Part shown: positions 17,732 through 25,697 of the stretch, piece by piece
Numbering within the stretch: position 1 is the first letter of the stretch
Layout of the letters: every line of letters begins with the position of its first letter
Source: Bacteroidales bacterium
GTDB taxonomy: Bacteria; Bacteroidota; Bacteroidia; Bacteroidales; Paludibacteraceae
Assembly (NCBI GenBank): GCA_900769555.1
Contig: CAAGHA010000122.1
Coordinates: forward strand, 25,767 to 89,766
DNA: 64,000 bases
Direction of reading: 5' to 3'
Notes under the pieces: generated by a model
Told to the model about the DNA's origin: nothing
What the model saw: only the letters and a program-made list of their open reading frames with translations
Databases searched by the model: none
Made by a program: the position numbers and the translations under genes

Positions 17732-19678
17732 CTACTCTTTTTTATTATCCAACGCCGAAAAACGACTATTATTACTGATATATTCAGGAACAATTTGTTT
17801 TATCTTCTTCACGATTTCAAATTCATCTCCTGATACCAATGCCTCTTTTAATTCTGCATAAGCTTGCAGAACAATCTGCCGGTCATAAGTTCGTACCTGA
17901 GCACGCATGATTTTAGGATGATGTGTTGGCAGCGTATTCTCTTTAGTTGCCAACAACTCTTCATATAACTTCTCTCCCGGACGTAACCCAATCTCTTTAA
18001 TTTCTATATTTTCTGCATGAGAAAGTTTTATCATATTGAGGGCTAAATCATATATTTTAACAGGTTCACCCATATCGAAAACAAATATATCTCCCCCATC
18101 CCCCATAGCACCGGCTTCCAACACCAAACTACAAGCTTCCGGAATGGTCATGAAGTAACGAATGATATTTTTATCTGTAATGGTCAATGGTCCACCCTTC
18201 TCCAATTGTTTTTTGAAAAGAGGAATTACACTGCCATTAGAACCCAAAACGTTCCCAAAACGAGTAGTTATAAATTTTGTATTCTGCTTATTTAAACTTT
18301 GAATATAGATTTCTGCCACCCTTTTTGTAGCCCCCATGACATTTGTCGGGTTAACTGCCTTATCGGTAGAGATCATTACAAATTTGCTTACTTCATATTT
18401 TACAGATAAATCCGCCAACAATTTAGAGCCAAACACATTTACCGCCACAGCCTCATACGGAAAATCCTCCATAAATGGAACATGCTTATAGGCAGCTGCA
18501 TGATAAACCACTTCCGGACGATAGGTTTTAAACACCTCTTCCATCCGCAAAGTGTCCTTTACACTTGCCACAATAAAGTGCATATCAGCAACTATATCAC
18601 TCAAATTTGGATCATTACGCATATCAAATTGCAAATCATAGAGAGCCGACTCTGCCATATCCAAAAGAACCAACTTTTTAGGCTGAAAAGTTGCAACTTG
18701 ACGTGCAATCTCACTACCTATCGAACCGGCAGCACCGGTAACTAATACAACCTTACCTTGTAACTCTTTATAGACATTTTGATTATCCAAAACAATAGGT
18801 TCTCGCTCCAAAAGATCTTCAATTTTGATATCCAACAATTGCTTACTGGAAAGAGAGCCATTCACCCATCTCTCTGCACTAGGAACAATTTTCATGGTAA
18901 TACCATAATTCATTGCCAAATTTATAATTTCCTGTTTTTTTGCAACGGAAATTTTTGAAATCGCCAAAATCAAAGTGGTAATATTGTGTTGAGAAGTAAA
19001 CACCTCCGTCAAAGCCTCATGAGGAGGATAAATCACGATTGTATCCACCTGCATTCCCCACAAGGCAGGATTATCATCTACATATCCGATAATACGATAA
19101 TCATTATGCAAATCTTGTCTAAGAACTCCTTTTACAGTTATACCACAAACTCCGGCTCCGTAAATCAATATATTTTTACGCTCGGCCTGTGGGGAGACGA
19201 AAAGCACTTGGTAGAGATATTTAATAGAAAAACGCATTAAAATCATTCCAACTGCCACCACTGCAATAAGGAAGAACATCTCTGAGTTTCGTAATAACAA
19301 AGGCTTAACAGCCTCAACATATCGACCGGATAATTTAATCAGTTGGTAGAGAATAAAAACAAAGACAGAATCTTGTAGGATTAACAAAATATCTTTGAGC
19401 CCGATATGTCGAATAATACCATGATACGACTTGGTAACAATGAAAGAACAAGAGTAAATCATTAACAATACCACCCACTCATAAATGGCATTATCTACAA
19501 AAGAAGGAATGATAGAGCTTGTTCTTACAACACAAATCAAGAGATAAACAATCGAAACGATGCTTAAATCAAGAAAAAAAATCAACCAACGCGGAATCGA
19601 ACGATTGGTATAACGCTCGACAAAATCGTGCGTCAAATTCTTTAAAAAATCAAATAATCTATTTTTCCACTTTTCCAT
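17732..19678 (-). CDS. Membrane-anchored nucleotide-sugar 4,6-dehydratase (WbpM/CapD-like)
   Basis: 648 residues. Four N-terminal transmembrane helices (about 25-165) precede a CoA-binding-like Rossmann region with YGAGVCGITVKG, then the SDR dehydratase domain with GAAGSIGSE (about 314) and STDKAVNPTNVMGATKR (about 433). Met replaces the usual SDR Tyr in MxxxK, as in WbpM. These enzymes convert UDP-GlcNAc to the 4-keto-6-deoxy sugar, the precursor of QuiNAc, FucNAc or diamino sugars. The product would be the substrate for the SDR reductase/epimerase at 21754-22626. It starts its own unit, 133 bp from a cluster of dyad repeats. Confidence 0.92.
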   Translation of the reverse strand: MEKWKNRLFDFLKNLTHDFVERYTNRSIPRWLIFFLDLSIVSIVYLLICVVRTSSIIPSFVDNAIYEWVVLLMIYSCSFIVTKSYHGIIRHIGLKDILLILQDSVFVFILYQLIKLSGRYVEAVKPLLLRNSEMFFLIAVVAVGMILMRFSIKYLYQVLFVSPQAERKNILIYGAGVCGITVKGVLRQDLHNDYRIIGYVDDNPALWGMQVDTIVIYPPHEALTEVFTSQHNITTLILAISKISVAKKQEIINLAMNYGITMKIVPSAERWVNGSLSSKQLLDIKIEDLLEREPIVLDNQNVYKELQGKVVLVTGAAGSIGSEIARQVATFQPKKLVLLDMAESALYDLQFDMRNDPNLSDIVADMHFIVASVKDTLRMEEVFKTYRPEVVYHAAAYKHVPFMEDFPYEAVAVNVFGSKLLADLSVKYEVSKFVMISTDKAVNPTNVMGATKRVAEIYIQSLNKQNTKFITTRFGNVLGSNGSVIPLFKKQLEKGGPLTITDKNIIRYFMTIPEACSLVLEAGAMGDGGDIFVFDMGEPVKIYDLALNMIKLSHAENIEIKEIGLRPGEKLYEELLATKENTLPTHHPKIMRAQVRTYDRQIVLQAYAELKEALVSGDEFEIVKKIKQIVPEYISNNSRFSALDNKKE

Positions 19679-19810
19679 ATCCTATCATCTTAGCAACAAT
19701 TCAACCTTAATCTACTCTCTCTTCGTGTAAAAAATTGCTTATAGACAAAGTAACAAAAAAAAATTCAAACAAAGAAATTTTAGAGAAGTTACCTTGGTCG
19801 CAAAACAACT

Positions 19811-19898
19811 CTAACGCCATAAAACTGTTAAAACACTAACTTACTAACGCCATAAATATGTTAAAATTCAATTTTCTAACGCTATAAAACTGTTAAAA
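19811..19898. repeat. Three direct 23-bp dyad repeats (possible operator array)
   Basis: Copies at 19811-19833, 19844-19866 and 19876-19898 have the consensus CTAACGCCATAAAACTGTTA followed by AAA. Each contains TAAC, 11 bp, GTTA as a dyad. Copy 2 differs at two bases (AAATAT for AAAACT) and copy 3 at one (GCT for GCC). The periods of 33 and 32 bp are close to three helical turns, which would put bound proteins on one face. They lie 133-220 bp upstream of the WbpM-like start codon. Confidence 0.75.
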
Positions 19899-20130
19899 AT
19901 TGTAAATTACAACCGACCCTACCTAAGAAAACCATGCGCAACACAACGCATTCTGCATGAGAGAGGAAGAAATTCTTTTCAAAAAATAGAAGCAAAATAC
20001 GACACCTATAATAATCCTCCAACAAAGAGGTCAGCTAATCGTTATTGAATTTTGTCTGACATCCAATAAAAGCAGTTTAAAATTGAAATCGAGGCTTCAC
20101 CTCAAATATTCTACCATTACCATAAATTTT

Positions 20131-20172
20131 AAATCCGTTTCGGAGAGTTGAAATAACCTCTGAAACGGATTT
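20131..20172 (-). terminator. Strong hairpin at the end of the polysaccharide operon
   Basis: AAATCCGTTTCGGAG (20131-20145) pairs with CTCTGAAACGGATTT (20158-20172) with one G-T wobble, giving a 15-bp stem and a 12-nt loop. The minus-strand downstream side is T-rich (TTTAAAATTTATGG) but not a pure T run. Its position just after the last genes of the locus suggests a transcription terminator. Confidence 0.7.
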
Positions 20173-20211
20173 ATAAATATAACCAAAAGAGCTGTGTAAA
20201 AAACAGAACTG

Positions 20212-20331
20212 CTATTTTCTATTTCCCAAAACCAACCCAATAGAATCAACAATGTATTTCACATCATCATCCGAAACGCATGGACCAGAAGGAAGACATA
20301 GGCCATGGGTGAAATCTTTACTAGAATTTAA
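20212..20331 (-). pseudogene. C-terminal remnant of a DegT/DnrJ/EryC1 aminotransferase
   Basis: In one minus-strand frame the DNA reads HGLCLPSGPCVSDDDVKYIV, then DSIGLVLGNRK and a stop at 20212. The LCLPSG-P-V-S-D-x-D-V-x-Y-I-V-D-S-I pattern is the C-terminus of PLP-dependent sugar aminotransferases found beside initiating transferases in Bacteroides capsule loci. An in-frame TAA lies only four codons upstream of the legible part, and the catalytic lysine domain is absent. It starts about 40 bp after the sugar-transferase stop, so it is a deletion scar of a former operon gene. Confidence 0.65.
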
Positions 20332-20373
20332 TTATAATTCATCTGCTATATTTTGCGATAACATATTAAGTTA

Positions 20374-21048
20374 TCAGAAGTCTTCTCCTCTCTCCATTGA
20401 AGCACATGCACTCTCCAACAATTCATTCAAAATCCAAGTACACTCCTTGCCAAATAATGCATAGAAAATACAAATCACTGTATACACAATCATCTTGAAA
20501 TCATACCACAGACTCTTCTTCTGAACATAGACATATTCCAACTCGCGACGAGTAGGATACACCTTCTCCATATACTCTTCTGGATCTGTAATCTGATCGC
20601 CATAGATGAAGTCATACAAAGCAGCTGGACCACTGAGTCCTACTGGAACTTTTGCTGCCTCATTCCATTTGCCATAGCGGAACAAGTCAAACTGATCCTT
20701 AGCGACAGGACGAGGTCCTACAATACTCATTGTACCATTCAAGACGTTAAACAACTGAGGAAGTTCATCAATCTTAACCTTACGAATAAAATTACCAAAA
20801 GAGAAGATTCTGTCAGTATCAGGTCGAAGAGACGCCTCATTTGCATCCTTAGCAATCCTCATAGAACGAAACTTATACATCTTGAAAGGCATATTATCCT
20901 TTCCAATACGAGTCGCAACATAGAAGATGGGGCCCCAATCTGATACAAGAATACCAACAATTGCAATAATCCAGAACGGACTCGTGCCAAGAATACCAAT
21001 CAAAGCACAGACAAAGTCAAAAACTCTCTTTACGACTCTATACACCAT
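20374..21048 (-). CDS. Initiating undecaprenyl-phosphate sugar phosphotransferase (PglC/WcfS-like)
   Basis: 224 residues, the short monophosphoglycosyl transferase form without the extra N-terminal helices of WcaJ. A single re-entrant membrane helix (RVFDFVCALIGILG.PFWIIAIVG) is followed by YVATRIGKDNMPFKMYKFRSM, then KVKIDELPQLFNVLNGTMS with the catalytic Asp-Glu dyad and IVGPRPVAKDQF. It transfers a sugar 1-phosphate from UDP-sugar to undecaprenyl phosphate on the cytoplasmic membrane face and starts repeat-unit assembly. It is the last intact gene of the long operon, 8 bp after the PIG-L gene. Confidence 0.92.
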   Translation of the reverse strand: MVYRVVKRVFDFVCALIGILGTSPFWIIAIVGILVSDWGPIFYVATRIGKDNMPFKMYKFRSMRIAKDANEASLRPDTDRIFSFGNFIRKVKIDELPQLFNVLNGTMSIVGPRPVAKDQFDLFRYGKWNEAAKVPVGLSGPAALYDFIYGDQITDPEEYMEKVYPTRRELEYVYVQKKSLWYDFKMIVYTVICIFYALFGKECTWILNELLESACASMERGEDF

Positions 21049-21056
21049 AATTTCAA

Positions 21057-21740
21057 TTAATATGCTCGTAAAACTACCTCAAACGCCTCACTATAGTTCT
21101 GTCCCCACTGACCTCCTCTCATTGCAGCCAAGCCTGTAATATACTCAGCAGACCTTGGATGTGGATAAGGTCGCATCACACCACGATACATGTTCAAAGC
21201 CTTAATCTTTGCATCGACGCCATCTTTACCAACCTCAATATAACAGTTCGGACGGAAAAGATTGAAAGCACTATTGATTGCCCACTCTGTGCAGCTTGGA
21301 ACTTCCATATACCAGAACTCCTTAACTCTCTTTACCTCAGGTCGGCGTTGGAAAAGACGAATCGCCTCCTGACATGCCATTGAAGTCTGAAGATGATCAT
21401 TGTTTGTATCTGCAGGATGATGAGTAATGATAATATCCGGTTCACTCTCCTTAATTGCAGATTCAATGAACTGAACCAACTTCAAATGAGGCACAGTATT
21501 CATCTCAATATTTGGGAAAGTAGCCTCATACTTCTTATTGATACCGAGGTACGCTGCTGACTCATCAAGATCGCTGTTCAACTCCTCATCACCTGGTCTG
21601 AAAGTTCTAGCCTTCGCCTCAGTACACATTAAGGCAACATCAACAACATCACCATTTCTGGTCCAATTCCAAATCGATGCACCTGCACCTAAAACCTCAT
21701 CATCAGGATGAGCTACTACAAGTAAATACCTAGTATTCAT
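21057..21740 (-). CDS. PIG-L family deacetylase
   Basis: 227 residues of the LmbE/PIG-L zinc hydrolase family, which removes acetyl from N-acetylated sugars or related amines. The zinc and catalytic motif AHPDDEVLGAG is at residues 10-20, and the second motif IITHHPADTNNDHLQT with H-x-x-D/H-x-x-H near residue 110. No signal peptide is present, so it acts in the cytoplasm, probably on a nucleotide- or lipid-linked HexNAc. It is sandwiched between the SDR epimerase (13 bp) and the initiating transferase (8 bp). With the ATP-grasp protein two genes upstream this suggests deacetylation followed by N-acylation of an amino sugar (inference). Confidence 0.88.
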   Translation of the reverse strand: MNTRYLLVVAHPDDEVLGAGASIWNWTRNGDVVDVALMCTEAKARTFRPGDEELNSDLDESAAYLGINKKYEATFPNIEMNTVPHLKLVQFIESAIKESEPDIIITHHPADTNNDHLQTSMACQEAIRLFQRRPEVKRVKEFWYMEVPSCTEWAINSAFNLFRPNCYIEVGKDGVDAKIKALNMYRGVMRPYPHPRSAEYITGLAAMRGGQWGQNYSEAFEVVLRAY

Positions 21741-21753
21741 ATATTAAAACTTT

Positions 21754-22626
21754 TTATTGCATTGTTTTCTTAGGAGTAATTCCACTCAAACTATCCTCAA
21801 AATTTACAACTTGATAATCAAAATCATACTCACTCATTTTTAAATCATAGTATGAATTAGAAAACATCTTTGGTATCTGAGGAAGAAAAAATGAGCCAAG
21901 CCACACAAAAGGGTTTAACAATCTTGTAACCCAAACCTTATGATTATACTTCTTAGAAAAATATTTAATTACTTCAACAGTATTAACCAAATCCTTATTC
22001 TGAGGATAGAACGTTCCTGCTAAATCACGATCAACTACATTTTTTATAAATTCAGCAAGATTATCAATAAAAAGCATAGAACGCTTATTATTCCATGCTG
22101 GAAATACAGGAACCTTAGTTGCCAACCATGCCAACCTTTGAAAATTACCCTTACCCATCGGACCATAGATCATTGGAGGTCGCAAGATAGCAACCTTAAA
22201 TTTAGGAGTTTCAAGTTCTTTAAGTTTATTCTCAGCTTGCAACTTTGAATCTCCATAAAAGTCGTTTGGATTTGGTATCGTGTCTGATGTTGTTACATCC
22301 CCTTTCAGAGATTTGCTTACATGATATACAATTTTCGATGACATAAAAATAAATTGACTGACTCCACACTCCTTGGCATGTTCGGCAATTTCAATTGTGA
22401 GATCGCAATTTACCTTATAATACAAAGATGCCATCTCTATTTTGGGATCTACATGAGCAATTCCGGCAACGTGAAATACTACATCATACTGAGAAAAATC
22501 TGCAGATTTCCACTCACCATTTATTGTATCAACCGTATCAATCCAATAACCTCCTTTCAAAAGAAGATATTGTTCCACTGATACTCCAACAAAACTATTG
22601 CTACCCGTTATCAATATTTTTTTCAT
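21754..22626 (-). CDS. NAD-dependent epimerase/dehydratase (SDR), intact paralogue
   Basis: 290 residues of the extended SDR family. The Rossmann motif GSNSFVG is at 8-14. FHVAGIAHVD and SSKIVYHVSKSLKGD hold the middle strand region, and YGDSKLQAE has the catalytic YxxxK. RPPMIYGPMGKGNFQRL is the substrate-side motif. The family includes 4-keto reductases and 4-epimerases making QuiNAc or D-FucNAc after a WbpM-type dehydratase, and that role fits here. It is about 60% identical by eye to the broken gene at 24822-25697, with the same length and the same C-terminal YDFDYQVVNFEDSLSG-like tail, so the two are paralogues within one operon. Confidence 0.88.
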   Translation of the reverse strand: MKKILITGSNSFVGVSVEQYLLLKGGYWIDTVDTINGEWKSADFSQYDVVFHVAGIAHVDPKIEMASLYYKVNCDLTIEIAEHAKECGVSQFIFMSSKIVYHVSKSLKGDVTTSDTIPNPNDFYGDSKLQAENKLKELETPKFKVAILRPPMIYGPMGKGNFQRLAWLATKVPVFPAWNNKRSMLFIDNLAEFIKNVVDRDLAGTFYPQNKDLVNTVEVIKYFSKKYNHKVWVTRLLNPFVWLGSFFLPQIPKMFSNSYYDLKMSEYDFDYQVVNFEDSLSGITPKKTMQ

Positions 22627-22633
22627 TATTATA

Positions 22634-23794
22634 TTATCTTTTTACCCCTGCTTTTGATTTTCTAAAATCGGAATTCATCTGCTTCTTAAAATTACCCCAA
22701 GTCCCACGCAAAAAAGCATAGAAATCTCCTTTTATCCAATCCTGGTAGTACAAATTTTTCCCAAAGAATCTCCACCATGATGGATTCGTATTAAATCTTG
22801 ACTTTGCTTTGAGAAACCATAGCACCTCAAAACCTAAATGTCTTAAAGCAACTCCTGGCGTATATGTATACTCCCTCAATGGCAACCCTAGAGTCATATC
22901 TGCAATCATTGTTGCATAATCCAACCCTGATTTGAACACAGACCTGATACAAGCTGGAATTCTTGGATTAATCTCCATTATAAGCAACTCACCAGAATTA
23001 GGATCTTCAATTAAATCAAAGTCTGCAAAACCAACCCATCCTATTGACTTGAGCACTCGTCCACACATTTTTACCAATTTCGGATTTTCAATTGTCTCAT
23101 TACAACAACTACTTCCACCCACAATAGGATAGTACCTCTGCTTCCAAATAACAGAACCAAAAGCCAAAGCACCATTAGCATCTGTCATAATTTGAACCTT
23201 AATCTGACGTCCGCCTTCAGTAATAAATTTCTGTAAATGACATGCACCATACTGCTCATAAGTAGGCGGATATACCTCCATCAGTTCTTCATAAGAATTC
23301 ACCAATGTCATACCTCTTGCTCCACTCGTAAGATTTGGTTTCAAAAGACCTGGATAAGGGAACTTCCTAAGTTCATTCTCATCAAGAATTTCAGACATAT
23401 CAATTGTTAAAGGATGTGGAAATCCTTTTTCTCTGCACACACGCATCAAGTTATTCTTGTCATATCCATTAACAAAAACATTCTTTGCAGGCATCAGCAC
23501 TCCTGTATATTTACTCAATTCCTCTTTATAGAAACTCATAAACTCTGCTGTTACATCTGATGTAGGAATCAACACATCAAAGTGATTGGTCGACAAGAGG
23601 TCCAATATACTCTGTGGATAATCTTTGTTATGGCTATCCAACCCAATATATCGTTCATCAGCAAACTTAGTATGGTATCCATACTCATTCTCGTCACTAC
23701 ACATTACCGCCACATAATATCCACTATGCTTCAAGCATTCTGCTATAGCCATAGCATGAGTAGACCCACCATCTAATATCAAAACCTTTTTCAT
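22634..23794 (-). CDS. ATP-grasp domain protein (carbamoyl-phosphate-synthase-like ligase)
   Basis: 386 residues. The N-terminal pre-ATP-grasp domain begins VLILDGGSTHAMAIAECL. The central ATP-grasp fold includes PGLLKPNLTSGARGMTLV for ATP binding and GWVGFADFDLIEDPNSGELL, then IMEINPRIPAC with the Mg-binding E-x-N. Proteins of this type join a carboxylate to an amine, using an acyl-phosphate. The start ATG at 23794 overlaps the stop of the propeller gene (ATGA), so the two are translationally coupled. With the downstream PIG-L deacetylase it could add an amino acid or other acyl group to a freed amino sugar. The acyl donor is unknown. Confidence 0.85.
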   Translation of the reverse strand: MKKVLILDGGSTHAMAIAECLKHSGYYVAVMCSDENEYGYHTKFADERYIGLDSHNKDYPQSILDLLSTNHFDVLIPTSDVTAEFMSFYKEELSKYTGVLMPAKNVFVNGYDKNNLMRVCREKGFPHPLTIDMSEILDENELRKFPYPGLLKPNLTSGARGMTLVNSYEELMEVYPPTYEQYGACHLQKFITEGGRQIKVQIMTDANGALAFGSVIWKQRYYPIVGGSSCCNETIENPKLVKMCGRVLKSIGWVGFADFDLIEDPNSGELLIMEINPRIPACIRSVFKSGLDYATMIADMTLGLPLREYTYTPGVALRHLGFEVLWFLKAKSRFNTNPSWWRFFGKNLYYQDWIKGDFYAFLRGTWGNFKKQMNSDFRKSKAGVKR

Positions 23795-24822
23795 TTTTCA
23801 ATCATTACGGTTTCACCATGTCCTTTTAATCCCATTGTCGTAAACACTACCCTTGAGCATTTATCTGTACCAAGAGGAAAACGCATCACGCCATATTGTA
23901 TAATCAAAGGCCAAATATCCTTCTTCAACATCCAATGATCTATAATTTCACTATTGCGAAACTCCTTAAGTCTCGCATAATTATCTTTCTCATTCTCACC
24001 GCCTTCAACTCCGGTACTAAAGAATACTCTTACATCAGCATAAGATGCACAACCATGACAAGGTCCCTCAAAGTCTGCAAGTACCTCAAGAGATTGCGTC
24101 TCTCTATCCATCCTTACAAAATGAACAGTATCAGAACAACTACCAGCATCAGTTCCCCAAATCAAATAGTCCTTTGTAAAGCAGACACCAATTGCTCTCC
24201 AATCCTGGCTACCATGTCCTATCAACTTCCACGAATCACCATTATCTACACTCTTATACAAACGGTTTTCATGATTATTTGCACCATAATCTCCAGTACC
24301 TAACCATAGGCATTGTCCATAGTCATCCCACTTCACGAAATGAAGATGGCGAACATCACCAGGTTCCCATGTCTTGACAATTTGAAAACTCATACCATTG
24401 TCTACTGAACGATACAGATTGATCACTTTATCTCGGTTTGTATTGAGAAGATATTCTGCAAAGAAGACTGATCCACTTGGTGTAACACACACTCCCTGAT
24501 GAGCTGGTTTATTTCCTTGATATCCCTGGAAAATATTTAACACCTTACCTACTGGCGATACGATATAAGTCTTTCTTTTCGCAGTTACTAGGATATTTCC
24601 ATTAGCAAGCGGAAGCAAATGATGCAATCCAACTCTGAGCAACTGCCTTGACAACCTGTTGCAGCTTAAAACTCGTTCAACAAAAGATCCAACCTTATAT
24701 TTAGGTGTAACCCTCTTTCCATTATAATCAACAGCATAAAATGTCATTCCCTTTGCAACCCAAATTTTATCTGACTCTTGATATAAAGCTCTACCACGCA
24801 ATAGTATCCTAAAATCACCCAT
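23791..24822 (-). CDS. Cytoplasmic beta-propeller protein with Asp-box (BNR) repeats
   Basis: 343 residues with no signal peptide or membrane helix. Two clear Asp-boxes (SVDNGMSF and SVDNGDSW) and repeated WxGTGDYG/IWGTDAGS strands mark a sialidase-like propeller fold. A catalytic sialidase arginine triad cannot be confirmed by eye. The N-terminus GDFRILLRGRALYQESDKIW lacks the usual secretion signal of BNR glycosidases, which is odd for this fold. Start and stop overlap the neighbours (TAATG with the broken epimerase upstream, ATGA with the ATP-grasp gene downstream), so it is part of a tightly coupled cassette. Function in polysaccharide synthesis is unknown. Confidence 0.7.
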   Translation of the reverse strand: MGDFRILLRGRALYQESDKIWVAKGMTFYAVDYNGKRVTPKYKVGSFVERVLSCNRLSRQLLRVGLHHLLPLANGNILVTAKRKTYIVSPVGKVLNIFQGYQGNKPAHQGVCVTPSGSVFFAEYLLNTNRDKVINLYRSVDNGMSFQIVKTWEPGDVRHLHFVKWDDYGQCLWLGTGDYGANNHENRLYKSVDNGDSWKLIGHGSQDWRAIGVCFTKDYLIWGTDAGSCSDTVHFVRMDRETQSLEVLADFEGPCHGCASYADVRVFFSTGVEGGENEKDNYARLKEFRNSEIIDHWMLKKDIWPLIIQYGVMRFPLGTDKCSRVVFTTMGLKGHGETVMIEK

Positions 24823-25697
24823 TACCTCATATTCTTTTGTGGTTCCACATCTCGTAAACTATCATCAAAATTTACTACATGATAATCAAAGTCATATCTA
24901 CTCATCTCTTGATCATAATACGAATCCGCAAACATTTTGCATACAGACTTGGAAACAAAACTACCTAACCATACTAATGGATTAAATAGACGACTAATCC
25001 AGATCTTCTTTCCTTGCAGTTTTGCAAAGTAACGAACAACCTCCACAGTATCAACGTATTCTTTATTCTGAGGATAAAATGTTCCTCTTAAGTCTCGCAA
25101 AATAATCTGCCGTATCAACTCAGCCAGATTATCAACATGTATCATGCTACGCTTATTATGCCAAGCCGGGAAAATAGGTGTTTTACTTGCTAACCATGCT
25201 AATCTAGGAAGATTTCCTTTATTCCCAAATCCATAAACCATACAAGAACGCAGAATAACTACCTTAAAATCATTTATTTATAACTTTTTAAGAGCATTCT
25301 CTGCCTGCAACTTACGATCTCCATAAAAATCATTTGGGCAAGGCTGAGTATCTTTCGACACAACATCTCCTTTGAGACTTTTGCTGGTATGATAAACGAT
25401 TTTAGAACTCATGTAAATAAACTGTCTAATACCACTATCTTTTGCCACTGTAGCGGCCTCAATAGCCAAATCACGATTCACCTTATAGTAAAGTGGTGCC
25501 ATTGGGGGAGCAGGATCGACATGAGCAATACCGGCAACATGAAATACCACATCGTATTTTGAAAAGTCCGTTTGCTTCCAACCCCCATTCATTGTATCAA
25601 TTGTATCTACCTCAAATATATCAGGAGTTTTCCTCAACCACCTTTCTACATTTATACCAACAAAACTATTGGCTCCTGTTATCAGAACCCTCTTCAC
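24822..25697 (-). pseudogene. NAD-dependent epimerase/dehydratase split by one in-frame stop
   Basis: An SDR gene with Rossmann motif GANSFVG, FHVAGIAHVD, SSKIVYHTSKSLKGD and YGDRKLQAE. After LKKL there is TAA at 25280-25278, then the same frame continues INDFKVVILRSCMVYG to a normal C-terminus ending DVEPQKNMR. Aligned with the intact paralogue at 21754-22626, the stop takes the place of one residue (Glu in LETPKF) with no gap, so this is a single nonsense codon and not a frameshift. The rest looks undamaged, pointing to a recent event, readthrough or a sequencing error. The start is GTG at 25697, overlapping the WbuB-like stop. The truncated first half lacks the substrate domain. Confidence 0.85.

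Noticed and set aside
19811..19898. Three short direct repeats as a possible CRISPR array
   Set aside because: The gaps are only 9-10 nt, far shorter than CRISPR spacers, and no cas genes are present.
24822..25277. Second half of the broken epimerase as an independent gene starting at the internal ATG at 25241
   Set aside because: It lacks the Rossmann NAD-binding half, and the frame is continuous with the first half across one stop codon.
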